A stretch of DNA of 64,000 nucleotides from Solobacterium sp. (GCA_022486705.1 JAKVKC010000002.1:1-64000); one strand, 5' to 3'. Shown: positions 23,593 through 33,781, counted from the stretch's first letter. The notes: generated by a model not told the origin, from the letters alone. Numbers and translations: made by a program.

Positions 23593-24507
23593 ATGGAACA
23601 GAAAAAAGAGAACAGAAAAAATAAGAAAACAGAAGAGTTTTCACACGCCAAGATCAATTGGTATCCTGGCCATATGGAGAAAGCACGCCGTGAGATGACG
23701 GAAAAGCTGAAAGCAGTGGATCTGATCATTGAACTGCGCGATGCTCGCATCCCGGAAGCTTCAAAGAACCCGATGCTGAATGAGATGGCGCAGAATAAGC
23801 CAAGACTGATCGTTCTTTCTAAGATTGATTATGCAGATCCCAAAGCAGTCAGGGAATGGGCTGCATATTTTAAAGAGAAAGAGAACTGTTCATGCATTGC
23901 AGTGGATCTGCTGAATGATAATAAGTGCGGCAAGAAGATCATTGCGGAAGCATTGCAGGTGACCAAGCCAATGCGGGACAGACAGATTGCCAAAGGCATC
24001 CATCCGCGGGCGGTACGGGCAATGGCCTGCGGGATCCCAAATGTAGGCAAGAGCACAATGATCAATCGCATCAATGGAAAGAATACGGTCAAAGCAGCCG
24101 ATAAACCAGGTGTCACACGTTCCTTGACTTGGATCCATGCCGATCCGGATCTGGATCTTTTGGATACCCCGGGCGTACTGTGGCCGAAGTTCGAGGATCA
24201 AAGGACGGGCTCACTGCTGGCGGCGATTGGTTCGATTAATGATGATATCTTAGATCAGAAGATGCTGGCCATGGATACGATCCATGCGATCCAGAATCTG
24301 TATCCGGGAAAATTGGAAGAGATCTACGAAGCAGGAGAAGTCAATCCCAATGGGATGCTGAAAGCAATTGCAGTCAAAAGACATTTCCGAAAAGAAGAAG
24401 ATGCTTTGGATCTGAAGCGGGCAGCGCAGGCTTTTCTGTTCGATCTGCGCCATGGAAAACTGGGCAGACTGACGTTGGAAGGAGTGCCGCATGAAAAGAA
24501 CCAGTAA
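23593..24507 (+). CDS. rbgA: Ribosome biogenesis GTPase RbgA (YlqF)
   Basis: Circularly permuted GTPase needed for a late step of 50S assembly. The permuted order is visible: G4-like motif LSKIDYAD near residue 75, then the P-loop GIPNVGKST near 150, and G3 DTPGV near 195. It starts with the usual INWYPGHMEKARR (about residues 21-33). The G4 motif has Ser where NKxD has Asn. A TATGAT box (23561-23566) lies upstream but no strong SD is seen. It overlaps rnhB by 17 nt. Confidence 0.94.
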   Translation: MEQKKENRKNKKTEEFSHAKINWYPGHMEKARREMTEKLKAVDLIIELRDARIPEASKNPMLNEMAQNKPRLIVLSKIDYADPKAVREWAAYFKEKENCSCIAVDLLNDNKCGKKIIAEALQVTKPMRDRQIAKGIHPRAVRAMACGIPNVGKSTMINRINGKNTVKAADKPGVTRSLTWIHADPDLDLLDTPGVLWPKFEDQRTGSLLAAIGSINDDILDQKMLAMDTIHAIQNLYPGKLEEIYEAGEVNPNGMLKAIAVKRHFRKEEDALDLKRAAQAFLFDLRHGKLGRLTLEGVPHEKNQ

Positions 24508-25117
24508 ATGGTGTCCGAATGATTATGAACATGCCTATTGGCCGCAGGGAAAAATGATTGTCGGTATTGATGAAGCAGGACGCGGACCTTTAGCGGGACC
24601 TCTGTCGGTAGCTGGGGTAGTATTCCCATCTGGATATGAAAATTTTGATATCTATGATTCCAAAGCTCTCTCGGAAAAGAAGCGGGAAGAGATGTATAAG
24701 GTCATCATGGAAGATGCGCTCTGGTTTGAGATCCTCGAGATCCCGGTGGAAGAGATCGACCGGCTGAATATCCTGGAAGCAGACCGCAAAGCTATGAAGC
24801 AGATTGCAGAAGATGCGCCGGCGGAGATCATCCTGACGGATGCGATGAGCTTTCAGGTCGATGGCAAAACGACAGTTGATCTGATCAAAGGCGATCAGAA
24901 ATCAGTGTCGATCGCAGCGGGAAGCATTCTTGCCAAAGTAACAAGAGACCGCATCATGGTGCAGTACAGCAGGGAATATCCTGAATATGGCTTTGAAAAG
25001 AATAAGGGATATGGGACCAAGCAGCATATGGAAGCGATCCATACATATGGCATTACTCCGATCCATCGCCGCAGCTATGCGCCGGTACGGGTCGTACAGG
25101 AAGAATTGGAACTGTAA
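24491..25117 (+). CDS. rnhB: Ribonuclease HII
   Basis: Removes ribonucleotides and RNA primers from RNA-DNA hybrids. The catalytic motif GIDEAGRGPLAGP (about residues 25-37) is intact, with Asp near 118 (LTDAM) and the KVTRDRIM segment near 152. Length 208 aa. It starts within the end of rbgA, with SD GGAAGGAG. The order rplS-rbgA-rnhB is conserved in Bacilli. Confidence 0.96.
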   Translation: MKRTSKWCPNDYEHAYWPQGKMIVGIDEAGRGPLAGPLSVAGVVFPSGYENFDIYDSKALSEKKREEMYKVIMEDALWFEILEIPVEEIDRLNILEADRKAMKQIAEDAPAEIILTDAMSFQVDGKTTVDLIKGDQKSVSIAAGSILAKVTRDRIMVQYSREYPEYGFEKNKGYGTKQHMEAIHTYGITPIHRRSYAPVRVVQEELEL

Positions 25118-25146
25118 AGAATTCTCAGATTAGGGGAATTCTTTTT
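25116..25146 (+). terminator. rnhB terminator
   Basis: AAAGAATTC (25116-25124) pairs with GAATTCTTT (25136-25144) and is followed by T residues. It starts at the rnhB stop codon. Confidence 0.82.
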
Positions 25147-25169
25147 ATTCTGCACTATATAGCAATCAG

Positions 25170-25934
25170 ATGGAGATCAGAGAAAAAATTGCTCAGTATG
25201 CCTGCAGCTGCAAAGGAGATTGGAGCTTGATCGCGGAAGCACTGCGGAAAGGGACGGTGCCAAACTGCCGGCCGATCCATGAAAAATATATTACGATCTT
25301 GGATGAACAGTATCCGCCGCAGCTGAAGAGACTGCGCTATCCGCCATGGACCCTGTTCTATCAGGGAGATCTGCGCCTGCTGCAGAAGCCGATGATCACG
25401 ATCGTTGGTTCGCGCCAGCTGAGCGAATACGGACAGCGGAATACGGCGGCAGCCGCCAATATCCTGAAAGAAAAGTTCGTCATTGTTTCCGGCCTGGCCA
25501 AAGGCGCAGATGCCAAAGCACATACATGTGCGATGGACCATGGACATACGATCGCGGTGATCGGATGCGGCATTGCGCAGTGCTATCCGGCATGCAACAG
25601 AGAGCTGTATCAGAAAATTGCCCAGACGGATCTGATCCTCAGTGAGTATCCATATGATGCAGTTCCGGAGCGGCGTCATTTTCCCTGGCGGAATCGGATC
25701 TTGGCTGCCTTGGGCGAAGCGTGCATTGTCAGTGAAGCAGCGATGCATTCAGGTACGATGCTGACAGTGAATGAAGCAATATCCTTATCTAAAGAAGTCT
25801 GGTGCTTTCCGTATCCTTTTGGGGACGCTGCAGGAGCTGGCTGCAATCTCTTGATCTCGCAGGGCGCGGGGATCCTGTATGAGGAAGATCAGCTCAGAGA
25901 AATGATGCCGAAAAAGACGATGCGCCGAGAATGA
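25170..25934 (+). CDS. dprA: DNA-processing protein DprA
   Basis: Loads RecA on incoming single-stranded DNA during transformation. It has the Rossmann-like core: PWTLFYQGD, then ITIVGSRQLSEYG near 77, IVSGLAKGADAKAH near 105, CGIAQCYPACNREL near 130 and SEAAMHSGTM near 186. At 254 aa it lacks the N-terminal SAM and C-terminal winged-helix extras of longer homologues. No SD precedes ATG 25170. A TATATA box (25156-25161) ends 8 nt upstream, again suggesting a leaderless message. Order dprA-topA-trmFO-xerC is as in B. subtilis. Confidence 0.92.
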   Translation: MEIREKIAQYACSCKGDWSLIAEALRKGTVPNCRPIHEKYITILDEQYPPQLKRLRYPPWTLFYQGDLRLLQKPMITIVGSRQLSEYGQRNTAAAANILKEKFVIVSGLAKGADAKAHTCAMDHGHTIAVIGCGIAQCYPACNRELYQKIAQTDLILSEYPYDAVPERRHFPWRNRILAALGEACIVSEAAMHSGTMLTVNEAISLSKEVWCFPYPFGDAAGAGCNLLISQGAGILYEEDQLREMMPKKTMRRE

Positions 25935-25937
25935 TAG

Positions 25938-25967
25938 TTGACACTTTGAAAAGATATGGGCTATCCT
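25938..25967 (+). promoter_or_regulatory. topA promoter
   Basis: Consensus TTGACA (25938-25943), an 18-bp spacer, then TATCCT (25962-25967). Confidence 0.65.
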
Positions 25968-26011
25968 TTGTACTGTTACTTTTCATAAGTTAGAAGGTTG
26001 AAGGGCTTAAT

Positions 26012-28186
26012 ATGAAGAATCTTGTGATCGTAGAGTCACCAAGCAAATCAAAGACCATAGGCAAATACCTAGGCAGTGAATATTATGTTGTGTCTTCGAA
26101 GGGACACATCAGAGATCTGGCCATCAAGGGGAAAGACGGTCTTGGCGTAGATATCGAAGATGATTTCAAACCAACATATGTCATTTCAAAAGATAAAGCA
26201 GATACGGTAAAGGAATTGAAGAGCGAAGCTAAAAAGGCCGACAAAGTCTATCTTGCGACCGACCCGGATCGCGAAGGAGAAGCGATCTCATGGCATTTGG
26301 CAGAAGAACTGGGACTGAAGGAAGATGATGTTGATCGTGTGACGTTCCAGGAAATCACAAAGAACGCTGTCATTGCAGCATTTAAGAAGCCGCGGACAAT
26401 TGATATGGATCTTGTGCATTCGCAGGAAACACGCCGTATCTTAGACCGTATTATCGGCTTTAAGCTGTCAAAGCTGCTGCATTCCAAGATCCGTTCAAAA
26501 TCTGCCGGACGTGTACAGTCTGTTGCTCTGAAACTGATCGTTGAAAAAGAAAAAGAGATCAATGCGTTTGATCCGAAAGAATATTGGACATTGGATGCAG
26601 TATTTGAAAAGGATGGGCAGGAATTCAATGCCGGACTTTCAAAGATCCATGGCAAAAAGGCAGAACTGAATAACAGTGAAGAAGCACAGAAGGCATATGA
26701 TGCCTGCAATGGTTCTTTTGAAATTACGGATATCCGTACCAGCAGCAGTGCCCGCAGACCGCAGGCACCGTTCATTACCTCAACACTGCAGCAGGAAGCT
26801 TCAACCAAATTAGGCTTCTCTGCTAAGCGCACCATGTCGATCGCCCAGAGGCTTTATGAAGGCATCGATCTTGGCAATGGGCAGGAAGGTCTGATCACGT
26901 ATATGCGTACTGACAGTACCAGACTGTCGGATGTTTTCATGGATCAGGCAAAGGATCTGATCGAACAGAAGTATGGCAAACAGTATCTTGGCAAGACCTA
27001 TCATGCCAAGAATGATGAAGGTGCGCAGGATGCGCATGAAGCGATCCGTCCGACAACACTGGATCATGATCCGGAGCTCATCAAGGGATCACTGACCAAT
27101 GAGCAGTACCGTCTTTATAAGCTGATCTATGTCAGAGCACTTGCTTCTCAAATGGCACCGTCGACTTCTGACAGCCTCGTTGTGATCCTGAGCAGAAATG
27201 GATATGATCTGGCAGCCAATGGCAAGACAATGACATTTGATGGTTTCTTAAGTGTGTACAAGGAATATGATTCTTCCAAGGATACGCTGCTGCCGAAGAT
27301 GGAAGTAAAGGAAGTCCTGGAACCAAAGCAGGTCAAGCAGAACCAGCACTTTACGGAACCGCCGAAGAGATATACCGAAGCATCGCTGATCAAAGAAATG
27401 GAAAAAGACGGTATCGGACGTCCTTCTACTTATGCCATGATCATCGATACGATCCAGGAAAGAGGATATGTTACGCTGGACCGCGCTTCGGAATCAACGC
27501 GTACAAAGGTCTTCCGTCCGACAGACCAGGGAACTTTGACGACCGAAAAGCTGGATGAGTTCTTCAATACGATCATCAATGTAGATTACACGGCAAAGAT
27601 GGAGAGCGAACTCGATCAGATCGCAGATGGCAAAGCAGAAGAAGTGCCGATGCTGAAGAATTTCTATGGCAAGTTCCAGCCATTGCTGGACCATGCCTAT
27701 GACAATATGGAAAAACTGGAACTGGAGAAGGTCGGTGAGGTCTGTCCAGAATGCGGCGGTGAGCTCGTTTATCGCAATGGCCGTTTCGGCAAATTCATTT
27801 CCTGTGCCAATTTTCCAAAGTGCAGATATACGCGCCAGCTGGATAAGCCGAATGCCGAGAAGCCGGAGCCGACAGGCAAGATGTGCCCAGAATGCGGTGC
27901 TGAACTGTTAAAGCGCAAGAGCAGATTCGGAACCTACTTCCTTGGATGCTCAAATTTCCCGAAGTGCCATTATATGGAGAACCTGGAAGGGGAACGCATC
28001 ATTTCCAAGCAGGATCGCTATAAAGCAAAAGAAGACAAGAAAAAAGCGGCGGATAAAGCAGCCGCAAAAACAGAAAAGAAAAAGACAGCAAAGAAAACAG
28101 CGAAAAAACCAGCGAAGAAAGCGGCCAAGAAAACAGTCAGAAAGACAGCTGGAAAAGCTGCCCCAAAAAAGAAGAAAGAGGCTTAA
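26012..28186 (+). CDS. topA: DNA topoisomerase I
   Basis: Type IA topoisomerase relaxing negative supercoils. It has the Toprim domain (VIVESPSKSKTIGKYLG near 4-20, DPDREGEA near 85), catalytic Tyr297 in YMRTDSTRLS, and two C4 zinc ribbons (CPECGG...CANFPKC near 573-600 and CPECGA...CSNFPKC near 628-655). The last about 55 residues are a Lys/Ala-rich tail resembling histone H1 tails, probably for DNA binding. It has its own promoter. trmFO follows 3 nt after the stop, so the two are co-transcribed. Confidence 0.97.
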   Translation: MKNLVIVESPSKSKTIGKYLGSEYYVVSSKGHIRDLAIKGKDGLGVDIEDDFKPTYVISKDKADTVKELKSEAKKADKVYLATDPDREGEAISWHLAEELGLKEDDVDRVTFQEITKNAVIAAFKKPRTIDMDLVHSQETRRILDRIIGFKLSKLLHSKIRSKSAGRVQSVALKLIVEKEKEINAFDPKEYWTLDAVFEKDGQEFNAGLSKIHGKKAELNNSEEAQKAYDACNGSFEITDIRTSSSARRPQAPFITSTLQQEASTKLGFSAKRTMSIAQRLYEGIDLGNGQEGLITYMRTDSTRLSDVFMDQAKDLIEQKYGKQYLGKTYHAKNDEGAQDAHEAIRPTTLDHDPELIKGSLTNEQYRLYKLIYVRALASQMAPSTSDSLVVILSRNGYDLAANGKTMTFDGFLSVYKEYDSSKDTLLPKMEVKEVLEPKQVKQNQHFTEPPKRYTEASLIKEMEKDGIGRPSTYAMIIDTIQERGYVTLDRASESTRTKVFRPTDQGTLTTEKLDEFFNTIINVDYTAKMESELDQIADGKAEEVPMLKNFYGKFQPLLDHAYDNMEKLELEKVGEVCPECGGELVYRNGRFGKFISCANFPKCRYTRQLDKPNAEKPEPTGKMCPECGAELLKRKSRFGTYFLGCSNFPKCHYMENLEGERIISKQDRYKAKEDKKKAADKAAAKTEKKKTAKKTAKKPAKKAAKKTVRKTAGKAAPKKKKEA

Positions 28187-28189
28187 AGC

Positions 28190-29488
28190 ATGCAGAAAGC
28201 TACAGTGATCGGAGCAGGCTTAGCGGGATGTGAAGCAGCGTATCAGCTGTCCAAGCGAGGCATTTCGGTCAAGCTCTATGAAATGAAGCCGGTCAAATAC
28301 TCGCCTGCTCATCACAGTCAGGACTTTGCGGAGCTTGTCTGTTCCAATTCGCTGCGCTCTGATGCACTGACCAATGCGGTAGGTCTTTTAAAAGAAGAGA
28401 TGCGCACGATCGGATCTTTGATCATGACGTGTGCTGATGAAAATAAAGTGCCGGCTGGTTCTGCTTTGGCCGTGGACCGTGAAAAATTTTCTAAGGATGT
28501 TACCGAAAGAATAGAAAAGGATCCGCAGATCGAAGTCATCCATGAAGAAATTGCGGAAATACCGGAAGGACCATGCCTTATTGCGACCGGCCCTTTGTCT
28601 TCACAGGCTATCACAGACGCTATCGGCCGCCTGATCGACCGGGAGTACTGCTATTTTTATGATGCGGCCGCACCGATCGTTACAGCTGATTCGATCGATA
28701 TGTCGATGGCGTATAAGAAGAGCCGCTATGATAAAGGGGAAGCGGATTATATCAACTGTCCGATGAACCGGGAAGAATTCGATGCCTTCTATGAGGCAGT
28801 GATCACGGCGGAGACAGCTGAGGTGCATGGCTTTGAAGACCAGAAGGTCTTTGAAGGCTGCATGCCTTTTGAAGTGATGGCAAAAAGAGGCAGAGATACA
28901 CTGCTGTTTGGACCGATGAAACCAGTCGGCTTGGAACAGGAAGGAAAAAAGAGACCGTATGCGGTGGTGCAGCTGCGCCAGGATAATGCGGAAGCTTCTC
29001 TTTACAATATTGTTGGATTTCAGACACATCTGAAATGGGGCGAACAGAAACGCGTCCTGCAGATGGTGCCAGGATTGGCAGACGCTGAGTTTGTCAGATA
29101 TGGTGTCATGCATCGCAATACCTATATCAATTCGCCGGCTGTCCTGCTGGAGACGTATCAGTATATGCTGCGCAGTGATCTGTTCTTTGCCGGACAGATG
29201 ACAGGCGTTGAAGGCTATGTGGAAAGTGCTGCTTCCGGCATGCTGGCAGGGATCAATCTGGCGCATGTCATGAAGGGCGAAGAACCGGTCAGACCAGGCA
29301 ATGAGACAATGATCGGTGCCATGTCCTATTACATCAGTCATGCGGATGCCAAACATTTTCAGCCGATGAATGCTAATTTCGGCATTGTCCATCTGAACAG
29401 TGATGCCAAGAAAAAAGACCGGAAGAGTGCTTATGCACCGCAGTCGCTGAAGATCCTTCAGGAGATGATCGATGGCGGCCAGCTTTGA
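28190..29488 (+). CDS. trmFO: Folate-dependent tRNA m5U54 methyltransferase TrmFO
   Basis: FAD enzyme that uses methylene-THF to make m5U54 in tRNA. It has the FAD-binding [13 protein letters not shown] near residues 8-20, then [29 protein letters not shown] near 31-60, and the C-terminal [16 protein letters not shown] near 343. Length 432 aa is standard. It lies 3 nt after topA and overlaps the recombinase gene by 17 nt. Confidence 0.97.
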   Translation: MQKATVIGAGLAGCEAAYQLSKRGISVKLYEMKPVKYSPAHHSQDFAELVCSNSLRSDALTNAVGLLKEEMRTIGSLIMTCADENKVPAGSALAVDREKFSKDVTERIEKDPQIEVIHEEIAEIPEGPCLIATGPLSSQAITDAIGRLIDREYCYFYDAAAPIVTADSIDMSMAYKKSRYDKGEADYINCPMNREEFDAFYEAVITAETAEVHGFEDQKVFEGCMPFEVMAKRGRDTLLFGPMKPVGLEQEGKKRPYAVVQLRQDNAEASLYNIVGFQTHLKWGEQKRVLQMVPGLADAEFVRYGVMHRNTYINSPAVLLETYQYMLRSDLFFAGQMTGVEGYVESAASGMLAGINLAHVMKGEEPVRPGNETMIGAMSYYISHADAKHFQPMNANFGIVHLNSDAKKKDRKSAYAPQSLKILQEMIDGGQL

Positions 29489-30404
29489 AGAATGTCTGGA
29501 TCGTTTCCTGAATCATGTATCTTTATCACGGACGGGATCCAAGGATACCCAGGATGCCTATCGGCGTGATATTGAACGCTTTTTGACATACTTAACAGAG
29601 AAGGATATTGATGATCTGAATGCGGTGTCTAAAGAAGACATCAGTGAATATATCACGGCACTGCGGAGCGGTGAGATCGGCGGTACGAAACTGTCGAATG
29701 CTTCCTTTGCCAGAAATCTTTCTTCTTTAAAAAGCTTTTACCGCTATCTGAACCGTTCAGAAGGCATTGAGGCAAATCCGGTAAGGATGTTCCATGGCGG
29801 CAGTTCGCATCGCAGACTGCCGGAATATCTGACCTTTGATCAGATGGAGACACTGCTGGACTGCTTTGATCTGACAGAACCAAGTGAGATCCGCGATCGC
29901 ACTATGGTCGAAGTCATGTATGCCTGCGGTCTGCGTGTTTCGGAATGTGCCGGACTGAAGATTGCAGATATCAATCTGAAAGAACAGTTCCTTACAGTCT
30001 TAGGCAAGGAAAGCAAAGAAAGAATGATCCCTTTCTATCCGCGCTGCGGACAGCTGATCCAGCTTTATCTGACTGAAGTCCGCCCAGAGTATATGAAGAA
30101 GACGGAAGAACACGGCATTCTTTTTGTAAATCAGCATGGCCGTCCGATCACTTCCCGTTCCATTGAGAAGGTTGTATCCGCCGGCGGTGAAAAAGCAGGC
30201 ATCCCATTTCATCTCCATCCGCATATGATCCGTCATAGTTTTGCGACGCATCTCTTGGACAATGGAGCAGATCTCCGCACTGTACAGGAGCTTCTAGGTC
30301 ATGAGAATCTGTCGACGACGCAGATCTATACCCATGTGACCCAGGATCGTCTGCGCAAAGCAGTGGACCAGGCTCATCCGCATTCTCATCAGAAACAGAA
30401 ATGA
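29472..30404 (+). CDS. xerC: Tyrosine recombinase XerC-like
   Basis: Chromosome-dimer-resolving recombinase with an N-terminal core-binding domain (about 1-95) and a catalytic domain carrying Arg near 155 (ACGLRVSE), HxxR near 248-252 ([12 protein letters not shown]), His in LLGHENLS and the nucleophile Tyr in TTQIYTHV near 285. Length 310 aa. Its position after trmFO matches codV/xerC of B. subtilis. I cannot exclude XerD from sequence alone. The frame overlaps trmFO. The pyr operon follows where hslV-hslU-codY lie in Bacillus. Confidence 0.92.
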   Translation: MAASFEECLDRFLNHVSLSRTGSKDTQDAYRRDIERFLTYLTEKDIDDLNAVSKEDISEYITALRSGEIGGTKLSNASFARNLSSLKSFYRYLNRSEGIEANPVRMFHGGSSHRRLPEYLTFDQMETLLDCFDLTEPSEIRDRTMVEVMYACGLRVSECAGLKIADINLKEQFLTVLGKESKERMIPFYPRCGQLIQLYLTEVRPEYMKKTEEHGILFVNQHGRPITSRSIEKVVSAGGEKAGIPFHLHPHMIRHSFATHLLDNGADLRTVQELLGHENLSTTQIYTHVTQDRLRKAVDQAHPHSHQKQK

Positions 30405-30427
30405 AAGTATTTTCATAAAAACACTTC

Positions 30428-30455
30428 TTGTATTTTAAATGCAGTATGATATTAT
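30428..30455 (+). promoter_or_regulatory. pyr operon promoter
   Basis: TTGTAT (30428-30433), a 16-bp spacer, then TATTAT (30450-30455). An alternative -10, TATGAT, is at 30445. The start point would be near 30462, at the foot of the leader hairpin. Confidence 0.5.
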
Positions 30456-30465
30456 CTCTTAGAAG

Positions 30466-30510
30466 AAAAAAGGTTGTTGGAAGCATTTGGCTATCTGAAC
30501 CCTTTTTTTT
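30466..30510 (+). terminator. pyr leader hairpin (terminator/attenuator)
   Basis: AAAAAAGGTT (30466-30475) pairs with AACC-c-TTTTTT (30498-30508) and is followed by an eight-T tract (30503-30510), only 19 bp before pyrB. It could end xerC transcripts and attenuate pyr transcripts. No PyrR-type binding loop (ARUCCNGNGAGGYU) is visible. Confidence 0.65.
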
Positions 30511-30528
30511 GAGCAAATAGGAGGACGT

Positions 30529-31434
30529 ATGAACAAAAATTCACTTCTCTCAATGCACGATCTCTCTACAGACAATATTCTTCATATTCTTGATGATGCG
30601 TCATCATTTCATGTTTCTCATTCAGATTGGCAGCTGCCTTGTTCAAAGGCTCTCGTTGCCAATCTTTTTTTTGAAGCATCGACCCGCACCCATTACAGTT
30701 TTGTGTCTGCAGAGCTGCAGCTTGGCTGCAAGGTCGCCGACATTCAAACAGGCACTTCTTCCGTTACAAAGGGAGAAAGCCTTTATGACACAGTCAAAAC
30801 ACTGGAAAGCATCGGCTATGATGCCATTGTGATCCGCCATCCCCAGGATGCCTACTACAAAGAACTTGAAAATATCAATGTTCCGATCCTGAATGCAGGG
30901 GATGGGGCAGGCGATCATCCGACCCAGTGCTTATTGGATCTATTGACCATGCAGCAGGAATTTCATACACTGTCAAATCTCAATGTGCTGATCTGCGGTG
31001 ATATTTCTCACAGCCGTGTGGCCAGCTCCAATAAGGTCGCATTGGAAGAATTCGGCAGTACCGTAAAGTTCAGCGGACCGAAAGAATGGCAGCGGCCAGG
31101 CTATGAGATGGTCGACTTCGATGAGGCTCTGCCGCAGGCAGATGTCGTCATGATGCTGCGGATCCAGAAAGAAAGAGGTGCTGCGCTGCGCCAGATGAGC
31201 GATGAGGAATATCTGCAGCAGTATGGCTTAACAAAACAGCGGTATGAAAGAATGAAGAAGACGGCAATCATCATGCACCCAGCGCCGGTCAACCGCGGGA
31301 TTGAAATAGACAGCGATCTGGTCGAAGCACCAAAGAGCAGGATCTTTGCCCAGATGGCAAACGGCGTCCTGGTGCGCAAGGCAGTGATCAAAAGAGCGTT
31401 TGGCTATGAAGACTTTGCCGAGGGAACAAAATGA
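30529..31434 (+). CDS. pyrB: Aspartate carbamoyltransferase catalytic subunit
   Basis: Condenses carbamoyl phosphate with aspartate, the committed step of pyrimidine synthesis. The carbamoyl-phosphate site FFEASTRTHYSF near residue 45-56, HPTQCLLDL near 127 and HPAPVNRGIEID near 251 are all present. Length 301 aa. SD AGGAGG precedes ATG 30529. No pyrI regulatory subunit is present, as usual for Firmicutes. It is the first gene of an eight-gene operon and overlaps pyrC by 4 nt. Confidence 0.97.
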   Translation: MNKNSLLSMHDLSTDNILHILDDASSFHVSHSDWQLPCSKALVANLFFEASTRTHYSFVSAELQLGCKVADIQTGTSSVTKGESLYDTVKTLESIGYDAIVIRHPQDAYYKELENINVPILNAGDGAGDHPTQCLLDLLTMQQEFHTLSNLNVLICGDISHSRVASSNKVALEEFGSTVKFSGPKEWQRPGYEMVDFDEALPQADVVMMLRIQKERGAALRQMSDEEYLQQYGLTKQRYERMKKTAIIMHPAPVNRGIEIDSDLVEAPKSRIFAQMANGVLVRKAVIKRAFGYEDFAEGTK

Positions 31435-32705
31435 AAAGGCTCATCAAAAATGCGGAGGTGCTTTATCAGAACAGACTGCAGAAGGTACAGGTCCTGTTTG
31501 ATGAAAAGGAGATCCTGCAGATTGCGGAGAAGATTGAAGGATCATATGACGAGATCGACGGCACGGGATTGACGGTCCTGCCGGGATTGGTCGATGTGCA
31601 TGTCCATCTGCGCCAGCCTGGTCACGAAGAAAAAGAAACGATCCGGACAGGGACCAAAGCAGCAGCACATGGCGGCTTTACTTCGATCTTTGCGATGCCA
31701 AATGTAATTCCTTGTCCTGATACATATGAAAAGATGAAAGACTATGCAGAGCTGATGGAGCGCGAATCCCTTGTGCATGCATATCCATACGGTCCGATCA
31801 CCGTTTCGCAGGCAGGCAGAGAAATAGCACCGCTTGCGCAGATGAAAGAATTGGGCGTGAAGTGGTTCTCGGATGACGGTGCCGGCATGAATGATCCAAA
31901 GATCATGGCAGAAGCACTGCAGATTGCTGAGAAAGAGGATCTTCTGATCGCCTGCCATACCGAAGATCTGAAATATCGTAAGCAAGGTGCCAGTGTACAT
32001 GCATCGGCATATGCCGAAAAAATGGGGTGGATCGGGATCCCCAGCGAATGTGAGAGCGAACCGCTGAAAAGAGATCTGGCGATCGCTGCCAGGATCCATG
32101 GCCGCTATCATGCATGCCATATCAGCAGTCAGCAGAGCGTCGCATATCTCCGCCAGGCAAAGAAGGAACATGCCAATGTCAGTGCCGAGGTCACCGCACA
32201 TCATCTTCTGCTGGAAAATACAGATGTAAAAGGAACGAATTGGAAAATGAATCCGCCGCTGGGCACCCATGAGGACCGTATGGCCCTGCTGCAGGGATTG
32301 GAAGATGGCACCTTGGATTTTATTGCCAGCGACCATGCACCGCATACGATCCAGGATAAAGAAAAGCCCATGGCAGAAGCTGCCTTCGGCATTGTTTCTT
32401 TAGAGACAAGCTTTCCGCTTCTTTATACAGAATTTGTTGCGGAAGAAAAACGATGGACATTGTCCCAGCTTGTCTATTGGATGTCAGAAGCACCAGCCGC
32501 GCGCTTTGGCTTGAAACAGACGGGGCGTATTGAAGAAGGATGGAAGAGCGATCTGATCTTAGCGGATCTGAAGCATACCGCAAAGATCGATCCGCAGAAG
32601 TTCTTCTCAAAAGGAAGAAATACGCCGTTTGCCGGAAGAACGGTGCAGGCATCAGTCAAAGAGACCATTGTCAATGGACAGACGGTCTATAAGGAGGAAA
32701 GATGA
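31431..32705 (+). CDS. pyrC: Dihydroorotase
   Basis: Zinc amidohydrolase that cyclises carbamoyl-aspartate. Metal-binding DVHVHLRQPGHEEKET is near residues 54-69, and the C-terminal IASDHAPHT motif near 302-310 supplies the catalytic Asp. This is the class I (about 424 aa) form. Its ATG overlaps the pyrB stop by 4 nt and its own stop overlaps carA by 4 nt, implying translational coupling. Confidence 0.97.
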   Translation: MKRLIKNAEVLYQNRLQKVQVLFDEKEILQIAEKIEGSYDEIDGTGLTVLPGLVDVHVHLRQPGHEEKETIRTGTKAAAHGGFTSIFAMPNVIPCPDTYEKMKDYAELMERESLVHAYPYGPITVSQAGREIAPLAQMKELGVKWFSDDGAGMNDPKIMAEALQIAEKEDLLIACHTEDLKYRKQGASVHASAYAEKMGWIGIPSECESEPLKRDLAIAARIHGRYHACHISSQQSVAYLRQAKKEHANVSAEVTAHHLLLENTDVKGTNWKMNPPLGTHEDRMALLQGLEDGTLDFIASDHAPHTIQDKEKPMAEAAFGIVSLETSFPLLYTEFVAEEKRWTLSQLVYWMSEAPAARFGLKQTGRIEEGWKSDLILADLKHTAKIDPQKFFSKGRNTPFAGRTVQASVKETIVNGQTVYKEER

Positions 32706-33781
32706 AGAGATATCTAGTGCTGGAAGATGGCTCAAGCTATGAAGGAGAAGGGTTTGGCTATGACAGATTTCAGATCGGTGAACTTGTCTTCAATACTTCA
32801 ATGACAGGCTACCAGGAGATCCTGACGGATAATTCCTACTGCGGACAGATCGTGATGATGACCTATCCGCTGATCGGCAACTACGGCATCAATCATGATG
32901 ACAATGAATCGGTCGAGCCTGCTGTCTTTGGCTTTGTGATCAAAGATCTTTGCGAAGCACCAAGCAACTTCCGCTGCCGCGAAGATCTGGATGAATATTT
33001 AAAACGCGTGAAGATTCCAGGCATCTATGGTCTGGATACGAGAGCACTGACCCGAAAGATCCGTTCGCTCGGCACTCTGAAAGCCGTCTTCTGCAATACG
33101 GAAGAAGAGATTCCAGCCTGCGCTGAAAAGTGCAGAAAAGCAGACTATCTTCATGATCAGGCAGCCCGTGTTTCAACGAAGAATGTTTATCCTATCCCCG
33201 GCCGCGGAAAAAAAGTTGTCCTGATGGACTTCGGTGTCAAGCTGAGCATTCTGCGGGAACTGTCAAAACGAGGATGCGATCTGATCGTTGTCCCTTATGA
33301 TACAAGTGCAGAGGAGATCCTTTCCTTCCATCCGGATGGCGTCATGCTTTCCAATGGACCTGGCGATCCGGCTGATCTTACAGGATCAATTGAAACGATC
33401 CGTCAGCTGATTGGAAAAGTTCCGATGTTCGGCATCTGCTTGGGCTGTCAGCTGATTGCCTTGGCCTCCGGTGCAAAGACTTATAAATTGAAGTTCGGCC
33501 ACCGCGGCGCCAATCATCCGGTCAGAAATCTGGCAACAGGGAAGATCGAGATCACTTCGCAGAACCATGGCTTTGCGGTCGACATTGATTCCCTGAATGC
33601 GACCCGCTTGGAAATGAGCCATCAGGCATTGAATGACGGCAGCTGTGAAGGGGTACGCCATCTGGATGCACCGTGCTTTGCGGTACAGTACCATCCGGAA
33701 GCCAATGCCGGTCCGCAGGATTCCCGCTATCTATTTGATGAATTCATGGAGCTCATGGAAGGAGGCAGAAAGAATGCCTAA
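32702..33781 (+). CDS. carA: Carbamoyl-phosphate synthase small subunit
   Basis: Glutaminase subunit supplying ammonia to CarB. The class I amidotransferase triad is present: nucleophile Cys in FGICLGCQL near residue 246, and YHPEANAGP near 331-339 with the His/Glu pair. Length 359 aa. It overlaps pyrC by 4 nt and carB by 8 nt. SD AAGGAGG at the pyrC end serves it. Confidence 0.97.
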   Translation: MKRYLVLEDGSSYEGEGFGYDRFQIGELVFNTSMTGYQEILTDNSYCGQIVMMTYPLIGNYGINHDDNESVEPAVFGFVIKDLCEAPSNFRCREDLDEYLKRVKIPGIYGLDTRALTRKIRSLGTLKAVFCNTEEEIPACAEKCRKADYLHDQAARVSTKNVYPIPGRGKKVVLMDFGVKLSILRELSKRGCDLIVVPYDTSAEEILSFHPDGVMLSNGPGDPADLTGSIETIRQLIGKVPMFGICLGCQLIALASGAKTYKLKFGHRGANHPVRNLATGKIEITSQNHGFAVDIDSLNATRLEMSHQALNDGSCEGVRHLDAPCFAVQYHPEANAGPQDSRYLFDEFMELMEGGRKNA

